Notes under the pieces: model-generated
Told to the model about the DNA's origin: nothing
The model's input: the letters and a program-made list of their open reading frames with translations, nothing else
The model's database searches: none
NCBI GenBank assembly: GCA_016213675.1
Contig: JACQZW010000034.1
Coordinates: 62,001 to 126,000 of the forward strand
Reading direction: 5' to 3'
DNA length: 64,000 bases
Source of the DNA: Acidobacteriota bacterium
Lineage (GTDB): Bacteria; Acidobacteriota; Thermoanaerobaculia; Thermoanaerobaculales; Thermoanaerobaculaceae
In this document: positions 9,001 through 16,855 of the stretch, piece after piece
How the letters are laid out: each line of letters opens with the position of its first letter
How positions within the stretch are numbered: the first letter of the stretch is position 1
Program-made: the position numbers and the translations under genes

Positions 9001-10527
9001 CTACGGGCTGGCCCGGTCGAGGGTGCGGTAGGCGATGGCCTCGGCGATGTGGCGGGCTGCGAGGTGTTCCGTCTGGTCGAGGTCGGCGATGGTGCGCGCG
9101 ACCTTGAGGACGCGGTGCACGGCCCGCGCCGACAACGCGAGCTTGTTGACGGCGAGTTCGAGGAGCCGCTCACCCTCGGCCCCGACTGCACAGCAGCGGC
9201 GGATCTCGGCGGGCGTCAGCTCGGAGTTGGTGTGCCGTCCGCTGTCGGCCAGTCGCTCGGCCTGCCGTGCCCGCGCGGCGGTCACCCGCTCGGCGACCCG
9301 CGCGGAGGACTCGGCCGCCGGCGGTCGTGCGAGGTCGCGGTAGGCGACCGCCGGCACCTCGAGGTGCAGGTCGATGCGGTCGAGCAGCGGCCCCGATAGC
9401 CGCGCGCGATAGCGTCGCACCTCGAGGGGAGTGCAGCGGCACTCACGGCGCGGGTCGCCGAGGTGGCCGCATGGACACGGGTTCGACGCGGCGACGAACT
9501 GGAAGCGCGCCGGGAAGCTGAGGGCGCCGGCCGCGCGGGAGATCACCACGCGACCCGACTCCATCGGTTCGCGCAGCACCTCGAGGACGTCGCGGCGAAA
9601 CTCGGTGATCTCGTCGAGGAACAGCACGCCGTTGTGCGCCAGCGATACCTCGCCGGGTCGGGGGAGCGACCCGCCGCCGACCAGCCCCGCGGCGGAGATG
9701 GTGTGGTGGGGGGCGCGGAACGGGCGTAGGAGGACCAGGCCGTCCGGTCGCGGCACTCCCGGCGCCACCGAGTAGACCTTCGTGGTCGCCAGCGCCTCGC
9801 GCTCGTCGAGGGGCGGCAGGATCCCCGGGAGGCGCTGGGCGAGCATCGTCTTGCCCGCGCCCGGCGGGCCGAGGAGGAGCAGGTGATGGGCCCCGGCCGC
9901 GGCGATCTCCAGCGCGCGCTTCGCCTGCTCCTGGCCGGCCACGTCGGCGAGGTCGAGCGTGCAGGTCGGCCGGACCGCGGCCACGAAGCCGTCGCCGCCG
10001 CCGACCGTCGCGAGGGCGCGCTCGCCGCGCAGGTGCGCGACGACCTCGGCCAGGGAGCCGGCGGGGAGCAGGCACGCCCCCCGGATCACCGCGGCCTCCT
10101 GCAGGTTCTCGTGCGGCAGGAGCACCGCGGCACCGGCGGCCGTGGCCGCCTCGACGATCGGGAGCACGCCGCGCACCGGGCGCAGCGTGCCGTCGAGGGA
10201 GAGCTCGCCGAGCAGCCACAGCCCGTCCAGCGGCCCGAGCGGGACGAGGCCGGCGGCGACCAGCACGCCGGCGGCGATCGCGACGTCGAGCATCGCGCCC
10301 TCCTTGCGCTCCTCGGCGGGCGACAGGTTGACCACCACGCTCTTGGTCTCGAGCTGGCAGCCGAGGTGGCGGATCGACGACAGCACCCGCTCGCGAGACT
10401 CGCGCACGGCGGCGTCGGGGAGGCCCACGACCGACAGCATGGGCAGGCCGGGGCGGGCGTCGACCTCGACCTGGACCGGCAGGGCATCGACCCCGCGGGG
10501 GACGGCGGACATGACCTTGGCAACCAC
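9001..10527 (-). CDS. comM: ComM/YifB-type AAA+ ATPase
   Basis: A 508-residue protein with an N-terminal Lon-like (S16-fold) domain (VDALPVQVEVDARPG, VVGLPDAAVRESRERV) and a Mg-chelatase-like AAA+ ATPase domain (Walker A GPPGAGKT). The C-terminal region has the CPCG metal site (NPCPCGHLGD) and the family's helical end. ComM is a hexameric helicase that drives branch migration during natural transformation. These proteins are often mislabelled as magnesium chelatases; no chlorophyll genes are nearby. An ATG at 10554 is possible, but GGAGGTG before the GTG at 10527 matches the usual family start. A CAGAAT -10-like box lies at 10569-10574. Confidence 0.9.
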   Translation of the reverse strand: MVAKVMSAVPRGVDALPVQVEVDARPGLPMLSVVGLPDAAVRESRERVLSSIRHLGCQLETKSVVVNLSPAEERKEGAMLDVAIAAGVLVAAGLVPLGPLDGLWLLGELSLDGTLRPVRGVLPIVEAATAAGAAVLLPHENLQEAAVIRGACLLPAGSLAEVVAHLRGERALATVGGGDGFVAAVRPTCTLDLADVAGQEQAKRALEIAAAGAHHLLLLGPPGAGKTMLAQRLPGILPPLDEREALATTKVYSVAPGVPRPDGLVLLRPFRAPHHTISAAGLVGGGSLPRPGEVSLAHNGVLFLDEITEFRRDVLEVLREPMESGRVVISRAAGALSFPARFQFVAASNPCPCGHLGDPRRECRCTPLEVRRYRARLSGPLLDRIDLHLEVPAVAYRDLARPPAAESSARVAERVTAARARQAERLADSGRHTNSELTPAEIRRCCAVGAEGERLLELAVNKLALSARAVHRVLKVARTIADLDQTEHLAARHIAEAIAYRTLDRASP

Positions 10528-10642
10528 GGAACACCTCCGTTGCGAGGTGTGCATGGACGGGATGGCCCATTCTGGCCCCGGCCGATCAACGGGTCAAGCC
10601 GACGCCGCGAACGGGATCCGCGCCCGGACTATCCTTGACGGC

Positions 10643-10798
10643 GTGGGCGACGACGCGAAGCCGGAGATCGAGGCGCTCCGGGCGATGCTCGAGATGGAGC
10701 TCAACCGCAGCCTCGGCCCGCAGCGGGGCTGCTGGCCGCTGCTGGTCGGGCTCGGTGGAGCGCTCCTGGGCCTGGCGCTCCTCGCCCGCCTGCTGTGA
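10643..10798 (+). CDS. Small single-span membrane protein
   Basis: A 51-residue open frame starting with GTG at 10643. It has a charged helical N-terminus (EALRAMLEMELNR) and one hydrophobic C-terminal segment (LLVGLGGALLGLALLARLL). It is not recognised as a named family. Support comes from a TATCCT box (10630-10635) exactly 7 nt before the GTG, the same leaderless layout used by neighbouring genes, and from the coherent membrane segment. It could still be a chance frame. Confidence 0.5.
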   Translation: MGDDAKPEIEALRAMLEMELNRSLGPQRGCWPLLVGLGGALLGLALLARLL

Positions 10799-10946
10799 GG
10801 CACGGCGAGTCGCCGTAGGCCTGGGCCGGACCGGCGGCAACCTTGACGACGGAAGGCGCGGACTGCCGGGTTGCCGTGGAACACGAGCGGGGAGACGGCG
10901 GTTGACAGGTGCGCAACATGACGCCGCGCTGCTCCCGGGGGGACAC

Positions 10947-11411
10947 ATGGGCTTCCTGCCAGATCCGCTGCACCCTGCCGTCATCCACTTTCCCATCGCC
11001 CTGGCGCTGGTGGCGCTCATCGTCGAGCTGCTCGCCCGGGTCCCGCGCTGGCGGGCCCTCGAGCCGGCGGCGGCGTTGCTCATCACCCTCGCGGCGATGG
11101 GCGCGATCGCGGCGGTCGTGACCGGCGACCTGGCCCACGACGAGGCCGTCGTCCCGGCCGGCGCCCGCGGCCTCGTCGAGCAGCACGAGGAGCTCGGCGA
11201 GATCGCCATGTGGTCGCTGGTCGGCCTGGCCGCCGCCCGCCTCCTGCTCGGCTGGCGCCGCCGGTTCACCGGAGCGCTCCCGTTGGCCTACCTGGTGCTG
11301 GCGGCCGCCGCCGCCGGCCTGGTCGCCTACAACGGCCACCTGGGCGGCCGGCTGGTGTTCGACCACGGCGTCGGCACGGCCCCGATGCAGCGTACCGCGC
11401 CACCTCGTTAG
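10947..11411 (+). CDS. DUF2231-like integral membrane protein
   Basis: A 154-residue protein with four predicted membrane spans. The opening LHPAVIHFPIALALVALIVELL is the hallmark of DUF2231, with two conserved histidines near residues 9-14. Family members are found near cytochromes and haem proteins and may bind haem; this is not established. The ATG at 10947 is preceded by a G-rich CCGGGGGG stretch acting as ribosome-binding site. A longer frame beginning further upstream is a shadow of the small gene before it. Confidence 0.75.
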   Translation: MGFLPDPLHPAVIHFPIALALVALIVELLARVPRWRALEPAAALLITLAAMGAIAAVVTGDLAHDEAVVPAGARGLVEQHEELGEIAMWSLVGLAAARLLLGWRRRFTGALPLAYLVLAAAAAGLVAYNGHLGGRLVFDHGVGTAPMQRTAPPR

Positions 11412-11447
11412 ACGAACTCGCGACAGCGGCGCCCCCGCGCGGGTTCT

Positions 11448-11476
11448 TTGTGATGACGGGGCGAACTTGCTAGCAT
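11448..11476 (+). promoter_or_regulatory. Promoter for the LtaS-like gene, leaderless
   Basis: TTGTGA (11448-11453) and TAGCAT (11471-11476) are separated by 17 bp. Only 7 nt separate the -10 box from the GTG at 11484, so transcription should start at or next to the start codon. Confidence 0.6.
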
Positions 11477-11483
11477 CCTGCAC

Positions 11484-13883
11484 GTGAAGCGCACCGTCTC
11501 GGCTGGGATGCTCGTCCTTGCCGTTCTGCTCGGCCACCCGGCCGGTGCCGACAGCCCGCCGGCACTGGCGTGGAACATCGTCGGCGGCGGACACCCGGCG
11601 CTGGTCTGGCTCAACGCGCGGCGGACGGTCACCATCCGGCTACAGAACGTCGGCACGGCAACCTGGTCTCCGGCGACCTCGGACGGTCTGGCCTATCACT
11701 GGCGCGCGCCCGACGGGACGATGGTCGTCTACGAGGGACGTCGCACCGCGCTCCCTGCTCCGGTGCCCCCCGGCGCGACCGTGGAGCTGCGTGCCCGCGT
11801 CGAGGGTCCGCCCACAGCCGGCCGCTACATCCTCGAGTGGGAGATGGTCCGCGAGGGCGTACGCTGGTTGGGCCCTCCCGCCGATGCGGATCGCCAGAAG
11901 GTCTCCACCCTCGCCGTCTGGCGCTTCTCGGCCTGGCTCGTGGCCCTACTCCTCGCCACCGTCGCGGCGGGCGTCGCCCTCCGCCGAGCCCGGCCCACTC
12001 CCGGTTCACGGTGGTGGCCGGCCATCGCGGCGGTCCCGGTCGCCTGGGCGTGGGCCGCGACCGCCCTGGCCGCATTCGCCTTCTGCGAACTCCTCGGGAC
12101 GCCTCTGTGGACGGGCGGTGGGTGGTTGGTGGCGTCCGGCGCCGCCCTGGGAGGGTTGGTCGTGAGCCTGGCGCCGGAGCGGTGGCGCCCGTGGCTCGCC
12201 CTCGGGCTGGCGGTGTTCCTCGCCGCCCTGACGGCCGCCGACCTGGCGCACGCCCGCTACTTCGGGTCGCTGATCCCGCTGGTCGCCGCCGGTGCGGTCG
12301 GCCAGCTCGGCGACGTCACCGACAGTGCCGTCTCCCTGCTCCGCGGCGCCGACGGGTGGTTGGCCCTCCTGGTCCCGGCCGGCCTCGCCCTCGCGCTGCT
12401 GCTGCCGCGGCGCCCGTCTGCCGTCCCGCGGACGGCCTGGGAGCGTCGGGCTAGGCTCGCGCTGCCCGTGGCGCTCCTGGCGGCATGGACGCCGGCGCTC
12501 CTCACCGTGAACGCGGCGGTACGCGACAAGGCGACCGGGAGCCAGGTGTTCTCCCACACCACCCTGGTGTCGCAGTGGGGGCCGACCAACGTCCACCTGT
12601 TCGACCTCGGGAGGACGGTGCGGGACGAGGTGGCGCGCCCGTCGCTCTCCGCCGAGGAGCGGGCCGAGGTGCTCGCGGAGTTCCGCTCCCGGCCGCCGGC
12701 GCAACCGCCCGGGGCCGTCGGCTTCGGCATCGCCCGCGGCCACAACCTCCTCCTCATCCAGGTCGAGTCGCTGCAGGAGTTCATCCTCGGCGCCAAGGTC
12801 AACGGGGTCGAGGTCACGCCGTTCCTCAACGCCGTCCGCGCGCAATCGCTCTACTTCCCGTGGGTGTTCGACCAGAGCGGCGAGGGACGCAGCTCCGACG
12901 GCGAGTTCGCCGCGCTCAACTCGCTCCACCCGGTGTCGCGCGGCGCCGTCGTGTTCCGCTTCCCGAACGCCGGCTACGACGCGCTTCCCGCCGTGCTGCG
13001 CCGGCACGGCTACGCGACGCTGTCGGCGCACGCCTTCGAGCGCGGCTTCTGGAACCGGGCCGTCATGCACCGCACCTACGGCTTCGACCGCTCGCTGTTC
13101 CAGGGCGAGCTGGGGCGCGGCGAGGTGATCGGCTGGGGTCTCGCCGACCGCCTCTTCCTCGAGCGGATGACCGCGCCGATCGAGGAACTGCGGCGGCCGT
13201 TCTTCACCATGCTCATCACCCTCGGCCTGCACCACCCGTTCGACACCTTCCCGGCGGCCCACAAGACGCTCGACGTCGGCGGCATGACCGACACGCCGCT
13301 GGGCAACTACCTGCACGCCATGCACTACCTCGACGGCGCCCTGGCCAACTTCTTCACCCGTCTGGACCGCGACGGGGTGCTCGCCGACACCGTCGTCGCC
13401 CTCTACGGCGACCACGACGCCGGGATCGCGATCGACGAGAACTTCCTCAAGGTGGCGAGAGAGGGCGCCTGGGACGCGTCGATGTCCGTGCGCCTGCGCC
13501 GGGTGCCGCTGATCGTCCACCTGCCCGGCGGCGCGCTGGCCGGCGACGTCCCGGTGGTCGGCGGGCACGTGGACATCGCCCCGACGATCCTCTACCTGCT
13601 CGGCATCGAGCCTCCTCCGGGCTTCATCGGCGGGGTGCTGTACCCGGGTCGCGACCGGATCGCGCCTCTGTGGAACGGCTCGGCGGTCTCGGCCGACCGG
13701 ATCTTCGTGTCGCGCGGGCCCCGCATCCCGGCCGAGGGCGCCTGCTTCGGCTTCCCGTACCCCAGCCGGTTGCCGCTCGAGTCGTGCACCGGGCTGCGCG
13801 AGCGGGCCGACCGCGAGCTCCGCGCCTCCCGCCTCGCCATCGAGCGCGACCTCTTCGCCGAGATCGCCGCCCCCGCGCCTTGA
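11484..13883 (+). CDS. LtaS-like sulfatase-fold membrane enzyme with N-terminal Ig-like domain
   Basis: A 799-residue protein. A signal peptide (1-22) is followed by an extracytoplasmic beta domain of about 110 residues (RTVTIRLQNVGTATW), several membrane spans (about 160-350), and a C-terminal alkaline-phosphatase-superfamily domain. Typical LtaS landmarks are QVESLQEFILG...VTPFLN, the catalytic-loop equivalent RSSDGEFAALNS, and YGDHDAG near 650. In LtaS the nucleophile is threonine in a TSDSEF context; here the same place reads SSDGEF, so serine is the likely nucleophile. The expected activity is phosphoglycerol or phosphoethanolamine transfer to an envelope glycan or lipid. The GTG start has a promoter 7 nt away. 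Confidence 0.8.
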   Translation: MKRTVSAGMLVLAVLLGHPAGADSPPALAWNIVGGGHPALVWLNARRTVTIRLQNVGTATWSPATSDGLAYHWRAPDGTMVVYEGRRTALPAPVPPGATVELRARVEGPPTAGRYILEWEMVREGVRWLGPPADADRQKVSTLAVWRFSAWLVALLLATVAAGVALRRARPTPGSRWWPAIAAVPVAWAWAATALAAFAFCELLGTPLWTGGGWLVASGAALGGLVVSLAPERWRPWLALGLAVFLAALTAADLAHARYFGSLIPLVAAGAVGQLGDVTDSAVSLLRGADGWLALLVPAGLALALLLPRRPSAVPRTAWERRARLALPVALLAAWTPALLTVNAAVRDKATGSQVFSHTTLVSQWGPTNVHLFDLGRTVRDEVARPSLSAEERAEVLAEFRSRPPAQPPGAVGFGIARGHNLLLIQVESLQEFILGAKVNGVEVTPFLNAVRAQSLYFPWVFDQSGEGRSSDGEFAALNSLHPVSRGAVVFRFPNAGYDALPAVLRRHGYATLSAHAFERGFWNRAVMHRTYGFDRSLFQGELGRGEVIGWGLADRLFLERMTAPIEELRRPFFTMLITLGLHHPFDTFPAAHKTLDVGGMTDTPLGNYLHAMHYLDGALANFFTRLDRDGVLADTVVALYGDHDAGIAIDENFLKVAREGAWDASMSVRLRRVPLIVHLPGGALAGDVPVVGGHVDIAPTILYLLGIEPPPGFIGGVLYPGRDRIAPLWNGSAVSADRIFVSRGPRIPAEGACFGFPYPSRLPLESCTGLRERADRELRASRLAIERDLFAEIAAPAP

Positions 13884-13917
13884 GCGTCCTCGCTCCCGCG
13901 TGCTACCGTCCCGGGCC

Positions 13918-14622
13918 GTGGACGACAGGCTCGCACGTCGGCCGGAGGCGATCCGCACCATGTTCGCCTCGGTGGCGCCGCGTTACGACGTGCTCAACCG
14001 CGTCCTGTCACTGCGCCAGGACGTGCGCTGGCGCCGCCTCCTCGCTGCGGCGTTGCGGCACGCGCCGGCCGGGGAGGTGCTCGACCTGGCATGCGGCACC
14101 GGCGACGTCGCCCTCGCCATCGGTGACCGCACCGTGGTCGGCGCCGACTTCTGCCTCGACATGATGGCCCTGGCCCGGCCGAAGGCGGCCCGGCTCGGCC
14201 GCCGCCTGCCGCTGGCCGGTGCGGACGCCCTCGCACTGCCGTTCCGTGACGGCGTGTTCGCCGCGGTGACCGTGGCGTTCGGGGTGCGCAACTTCGCCGA
14301 CCTCGACGCCGGTCTCGACGAGATCCGCCGGGTGCTCGCGCCCTCCGGGGTCCTCGCCGTGCTCGAGTTCCAGCGCCCCACGCTGCCCGGCATGGCCGCG
14401 ATGATGCGCGTCTGGAATCGGCTCGTGATCGGGCCGGTGGGTCGACTGCTCTCGCACGACGGCGGCGCGTACTCGTACCTGCCGGCGTCCGTGGAGACGT
14501 TCCCGGACGCCCGGGAGCTGGGCGCGAGGTTGTCGACGCGGGGGTTGGCGACGGTGGAGCGTCGGGAGCTGTCCGGCGGCATCGCGGCGCTCACCGTGGC
14601 GCGGAAGGTGGAGGCGACATGA
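13918..14622 (+). CDS. ubiE: Demethylmenaquinone/ubiquinone C-methyltransferase UbiE
   Basis: A 234-residue class I SAM methyltransferase with the UbiE pattern. It shows FASVAPRYDVLNRVLS at the N-terminus, LACGTGDVALA as motif I, FGVRNFADLDAGLDEIRRVLAPSG and LEFQRP. It methylates the demethylmenaquinone (or demethoxyubiquinol) ring in quinone synthesis. The GTG at 13918 follows TACCGT (13904-13909) by 8 nt; a GTG at 13900 would add six residues. The stop overlaps the folD start by four bases (ATGA), indicating translational coupling. Confidence 0.88.
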   Translation: MDDRLARRPEAIRTMFASVAPRYDVLNRVLSLRQDVRWRRLLAAALRHAPAGEVLDLACGTGDVALAIGDRTVVGADFCLDMMALARPKAARLGRRLPLAGADALALPFRDGVFAAVTVAFGVRNFADLDAGLDEIRRVLAPSGVLAVLEFQRPTLPGMAAMMRVWNRLVIGPVGRLLSHDGGAYSYLPASVETFPDARELGARLSTRGLATVERRELSGGIAALTVARKVEAT

Positions 14623-15542
14623 CGGCGCGCGTACTCGACGGGGCGGCGGTGGCGGCGACCATCAGGCAGCGGGTGGCGGGCGAGGTCAGGGAGCTCGCCG
14701 ATCAGGGCGTGGTGCCGCGCCTCGAGGTGATCCTCGTCGGCGGCGACCCCGCGTCGCGCGTCTACGTCGGCTCGAAGGGCCGGGCGTGTCGCGAAGCCGG
14801 GATCCGCTCCGACACGCACGTCCTGGCGGCCGACATCGGCGCCGGTGAGCTGCGGACGGTCATCGAGGGGCTCAACGCCGACGCCGACGTGGACGGCATC
14901 CTCCTCCAGCTCCCCTTGCCGAAGCCGCTCGACGGCCGGGCGTTCCTCGACCTCATCGATCCCGGCAAGGACATCGACGGGTTCCACCCCACCAACGTCG
15001 GCCTCCTCCACCAGGGCCGGCCGTCGTTCGCGCCGTGCACGCCGGCGGGGATCATGGAGCTGCTCGACGCGGGTGGGGTGCCGCTCGAGGGGGCCAGGGC
15101 CGTCGTGCTGGGCCGGTCGGAGATCGTCGGCAAGCCGATGGCGGCGCTGTTGCTCGCCCGCCACGCCACCGTGACGACGTGCCACTCGCGCACCCGGGAC
15201 CTGGCGGCCGTCTGTCGCGAGGCGGACGTCCTGGTTGCCGCCATCGGCAGACCGGCCATGGTCACGCACGAGTTCGTCAAGCCCGGCGCGGTCGTGATCG
15301 ACGTCGGCATCAACCGGGTCGACGACGCGGCGCTGGTCGCACGCCTCTACCCCGGCGACGCGGCCCGGGCCGAGCAGGTGGCGAAGAAGGGCTACACGCT
15401 GGTCGGCGACGTCGACTTCGTGGCCGTCGGCGCGGTCGCCGGCGCGATCACCCCGGTCCCCGGCGGAGTCGGGCCGCTGACCATCGCCGGCCTGCTCGCC
15501 AACACCGTCCTGGCGGCGAAGCGGCGGCGAGGGATTGAGTAG
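14619..15542 (+). CDS. folD: Bifunctional methylenetetrahydrofolate dehydrogenase/cyclohydrolase FolD
   Basis: A 307-residue protein with FolD motifs: YVGSKGRACREAGI (catalytic lysine region; the usual YxxxK shape is present), DGILLQLPLPK, the NADP-binding LGRSEIVGKPMAALL, and the C-terminal PGGVGPLTIAGLLANT signature. It interconverts 5,10-methylene-THF and 10-formyl-THF for one-carbon metabolism. It overlaps the ubiE stop by four bases. A 35-base heptamer-repeat tract separates it from coaE. Confidence 0.95.
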   Translation: MTARVLDGAAVAATIRQRVAGEVRELADQGVVPRLEVILVGGDPASRVYVGSKGRACREAGIRSDTHVLAADIGAGELRTVIEGLNADADVDGILLQLPLPKPLDGRAFLDLIDPGKDIDGFHPTNVGLLHQGRPSFAPCTPAGIMELLDAGGVPLEGARAVVLGRSEIVGKPMAALLLARHATVTTCHSRTRDLAAVCREADVLVAAIGRPAMVTHEFVKPGAVVIDVGINRVDDAALVARLYPGDAARAEQVAKKGYTLVGDVDFVAVGAVAGAITPVPGGVGPLTIAGLLANTVLAAKRRRGIE

Positions 15543-15575
15543 GCACGAGGCATGAGGCGCAAGGCGCGAGGGGCG
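15541..15575. repeat. 7-base-period intergenic tract between folD and coaE
   Basis: Five consecutive 7-base units (AGGCACG, AGGCATG and three variants) fill exactly 35 bases between the folD stop and the coaE start. The last unit lies where a ribosome-binding site would be. Confidence 0.7.
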
Positions 15576-15577
15576 CG

Positions 15578-16216
15578 ATGCTGAAGGTCGGACTGACCGG
15601 CGGGGTGGCGAGCGGCAAGAGCGCGGTCGCGCGGCTGCTCGCGGCCCACGGCGCGGCGGTGCGCGACGCCGACTGCGTCGTCGAGGAGCTCTACCGGCGC
15701 GGCGCACCGGGCGCCGCGGCCGTTGCCGGGCTGTTCGGCCCCACGGCGCTCGCCCCCGACGGCAGCGTCGACCGCGGGAGGCTCGCCGACCTGGTGCTCG
15801 CCGACCCCGACCGCCGGCGCACCCTGGAAGCCGCGATCCACCCCCTCGTCCGGGCCGAGCTGGTGCGGTGGATGGGCTCGCTCGAGCGGGTCGAGCCGAT
15901 CCCGGCGGTCGCCGTGGTCGAGGCGGCGCTGCTCGTCGAGACCGGTACCTGGCGCGCGTACCACCGGCTGGTGGTGGTCACCGCGCCGGCCGAGCTGCGA
16001 CGCGCCCGCGCCCTCGCCGCCGGCTGGCCCGCCGAGCGGGTCGACCGGGTCATCGCGGCGCAGCTCGGCGAAGCAGAGCGGGCCGCGGCCGCCGACTACC
16101 TGATCTGCAACGACGGCGACCCGGCCGCGCTGGCGAGCCGGGTCGGCGACCTGTGGCAGCGCCTGCTCGACGACGCGGCGGTGCTGCGGCGCGGCGAGAC
16201 CCTCGAAGGCCGGTAG
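15578..16216 (+). CDS. coaE: Dephospho-CoA kinase CoaE
   Basis: A 212-residue P-loop kinase with GLTGGVASGKSAVARLL at the N-terminus, DADCVVEELYRRG as the acceptor-substrate region, and HPLVRAEL in the CoA-binding part. It catalyses the last step of CoA synthesis, ATP-dependent phosphorylation of the ribose 3'-hydroxyl. It is the third gene of ubiE-folD-coaE. It ends 10 bases from the convergent rdgB stop. Confidence 0.92.
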   Translation: MLKVGLTGGVASGKSAVARLLAAHGAAVRDADCVVEELYRRGAPGAAAVAGLFGPTALAPDGSVDRGRLADLVLADPDRRRTLEAAIHPLVRAELVRWMGSLERVEPIPAVAVVEAALLVETGTWRAYHRLVVVTAPAELRRARALAAGWPAERVDRVIAAQLGEAERAAAADYLICNDGDPAALASRVGDLWQRLLDDAAVLRRGETLEGR

Positions 16217-16226
16217 CGGTCGGCCG

Positions 16227-16775
16227 CTACGACTTCAGCTCGGCGGCCAGGGCGCGCAGCGCGAGGGCCCGGTGCGAGCGGGCGTTCTTCTCCTCGGGGG
16301 GCATCTCGGCGTAGGTCCGGCCGCCGCCCCAGTCGGGCACGAACACCACGTCCCAGCCGAACCCGCTGCGTCCCCGCGGCTCGGGAGCGATGGTCCCGCG
16401 CACCTCGCCGACGCCGAGCCACTCGCGGGTCCCGTCGGTGGCGAGGGCGACGCAGCGGGCGCACGCCCCGCGGTCGGCGAAGCCGTCGAGCATGCGCGGG
16501 ATGGCCGCCGGCCCGGCGGCCTCGAGGAGCCAGCGGATCAGCGGTCCGGGGAAGCCGCCGAGGGCCGCGAGCTCGAGCGAGGTGTCCTCGACGAGCACGG
16601 GACGGCCGACCTCGGCGTGGGCGAGCCGCGCCTTCTCGCGGGCCACCTCGACGACGTCGAGGCCCTGCGGCTCCACGAGGTCGAGCGACGCGCGCTCCAG
16701 CGCCATTCCGAGGATGGCGGTCGCCTCGCGCACCTTGTGGTCGCTCGACGTCACGAACACCAGTCTGTCGATCAC
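16227..16775 (-). CDS. rdgB: RdgB/HAM1 non-canonical purine NTP pyrophosphatase
   Basis: A 182-residue protein with VFVTSSDHKVREA at the N-terminus (family pattern xSxNxxK with substitutions), VLVEDTSLELAALGGFPG and GFGWDVVFVPDWGG...YAEMPPEEKNARSHRALAL. The enzyme hydrolyses dITP/XTP to monophosphates and so cleans the nucleotide pool. The GTG at 16775 lies 7 nt from TAGCCT (16783-16788), again leaderless. It is convergent with coaE. Confidence 0.9.
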   Translation of the reverse strand: MIDRLVFVTSSDHKVREATAILGMALERASLDLVEPQGLDVVEVAREKARLAHAEVGRPVLVEDTSLELAALGGFPGPLIRWLLEAAGPAAIPRMLDGFADRGACARCVALATDGTREWLGVGEVRGTIAPEPRGRSGFGWDVVFVPDWGGGRTYAEMPPEEKNARSHRALALRALAAELKS

Positions 16776-16820
16776 GCTAGTCAGGCTAGCAGGTGAAATC
16801 GGAGGGGTCGAGTCGCCCGC

Positions 16821-16855
16821 CTCAAGCCCCAGCTCCCAAGCCTCAAGTCCCGCTC
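16821..16855. repeat. 7-base-period intergenic tract between rdgB and the FHA-cyclase gene
   Basis: Five imperfect 7-base units (CTCAAGC, CCCAGCT, CCCAAGC and two more) run into the stop codon of the FHA-cyclase gene. On the transcribed-sense strand of both flanking genes the tract is purine-rich. Confidence 0.65.

Noticed and set aside
9001-10527. Magnesium chelatase subunit
   Set aside because: The N-terminal Lon-like domain and the CPCG segment place it in the ComM/YifB family. No tetrapyrrole genes are near.
15541-15575. Heptamer tracts as a CRISPR array or IS remnant
   Set aside because: Units are 7 bases, contiguous and without spacers. There are no cas genes and no terminal inverted repeats.
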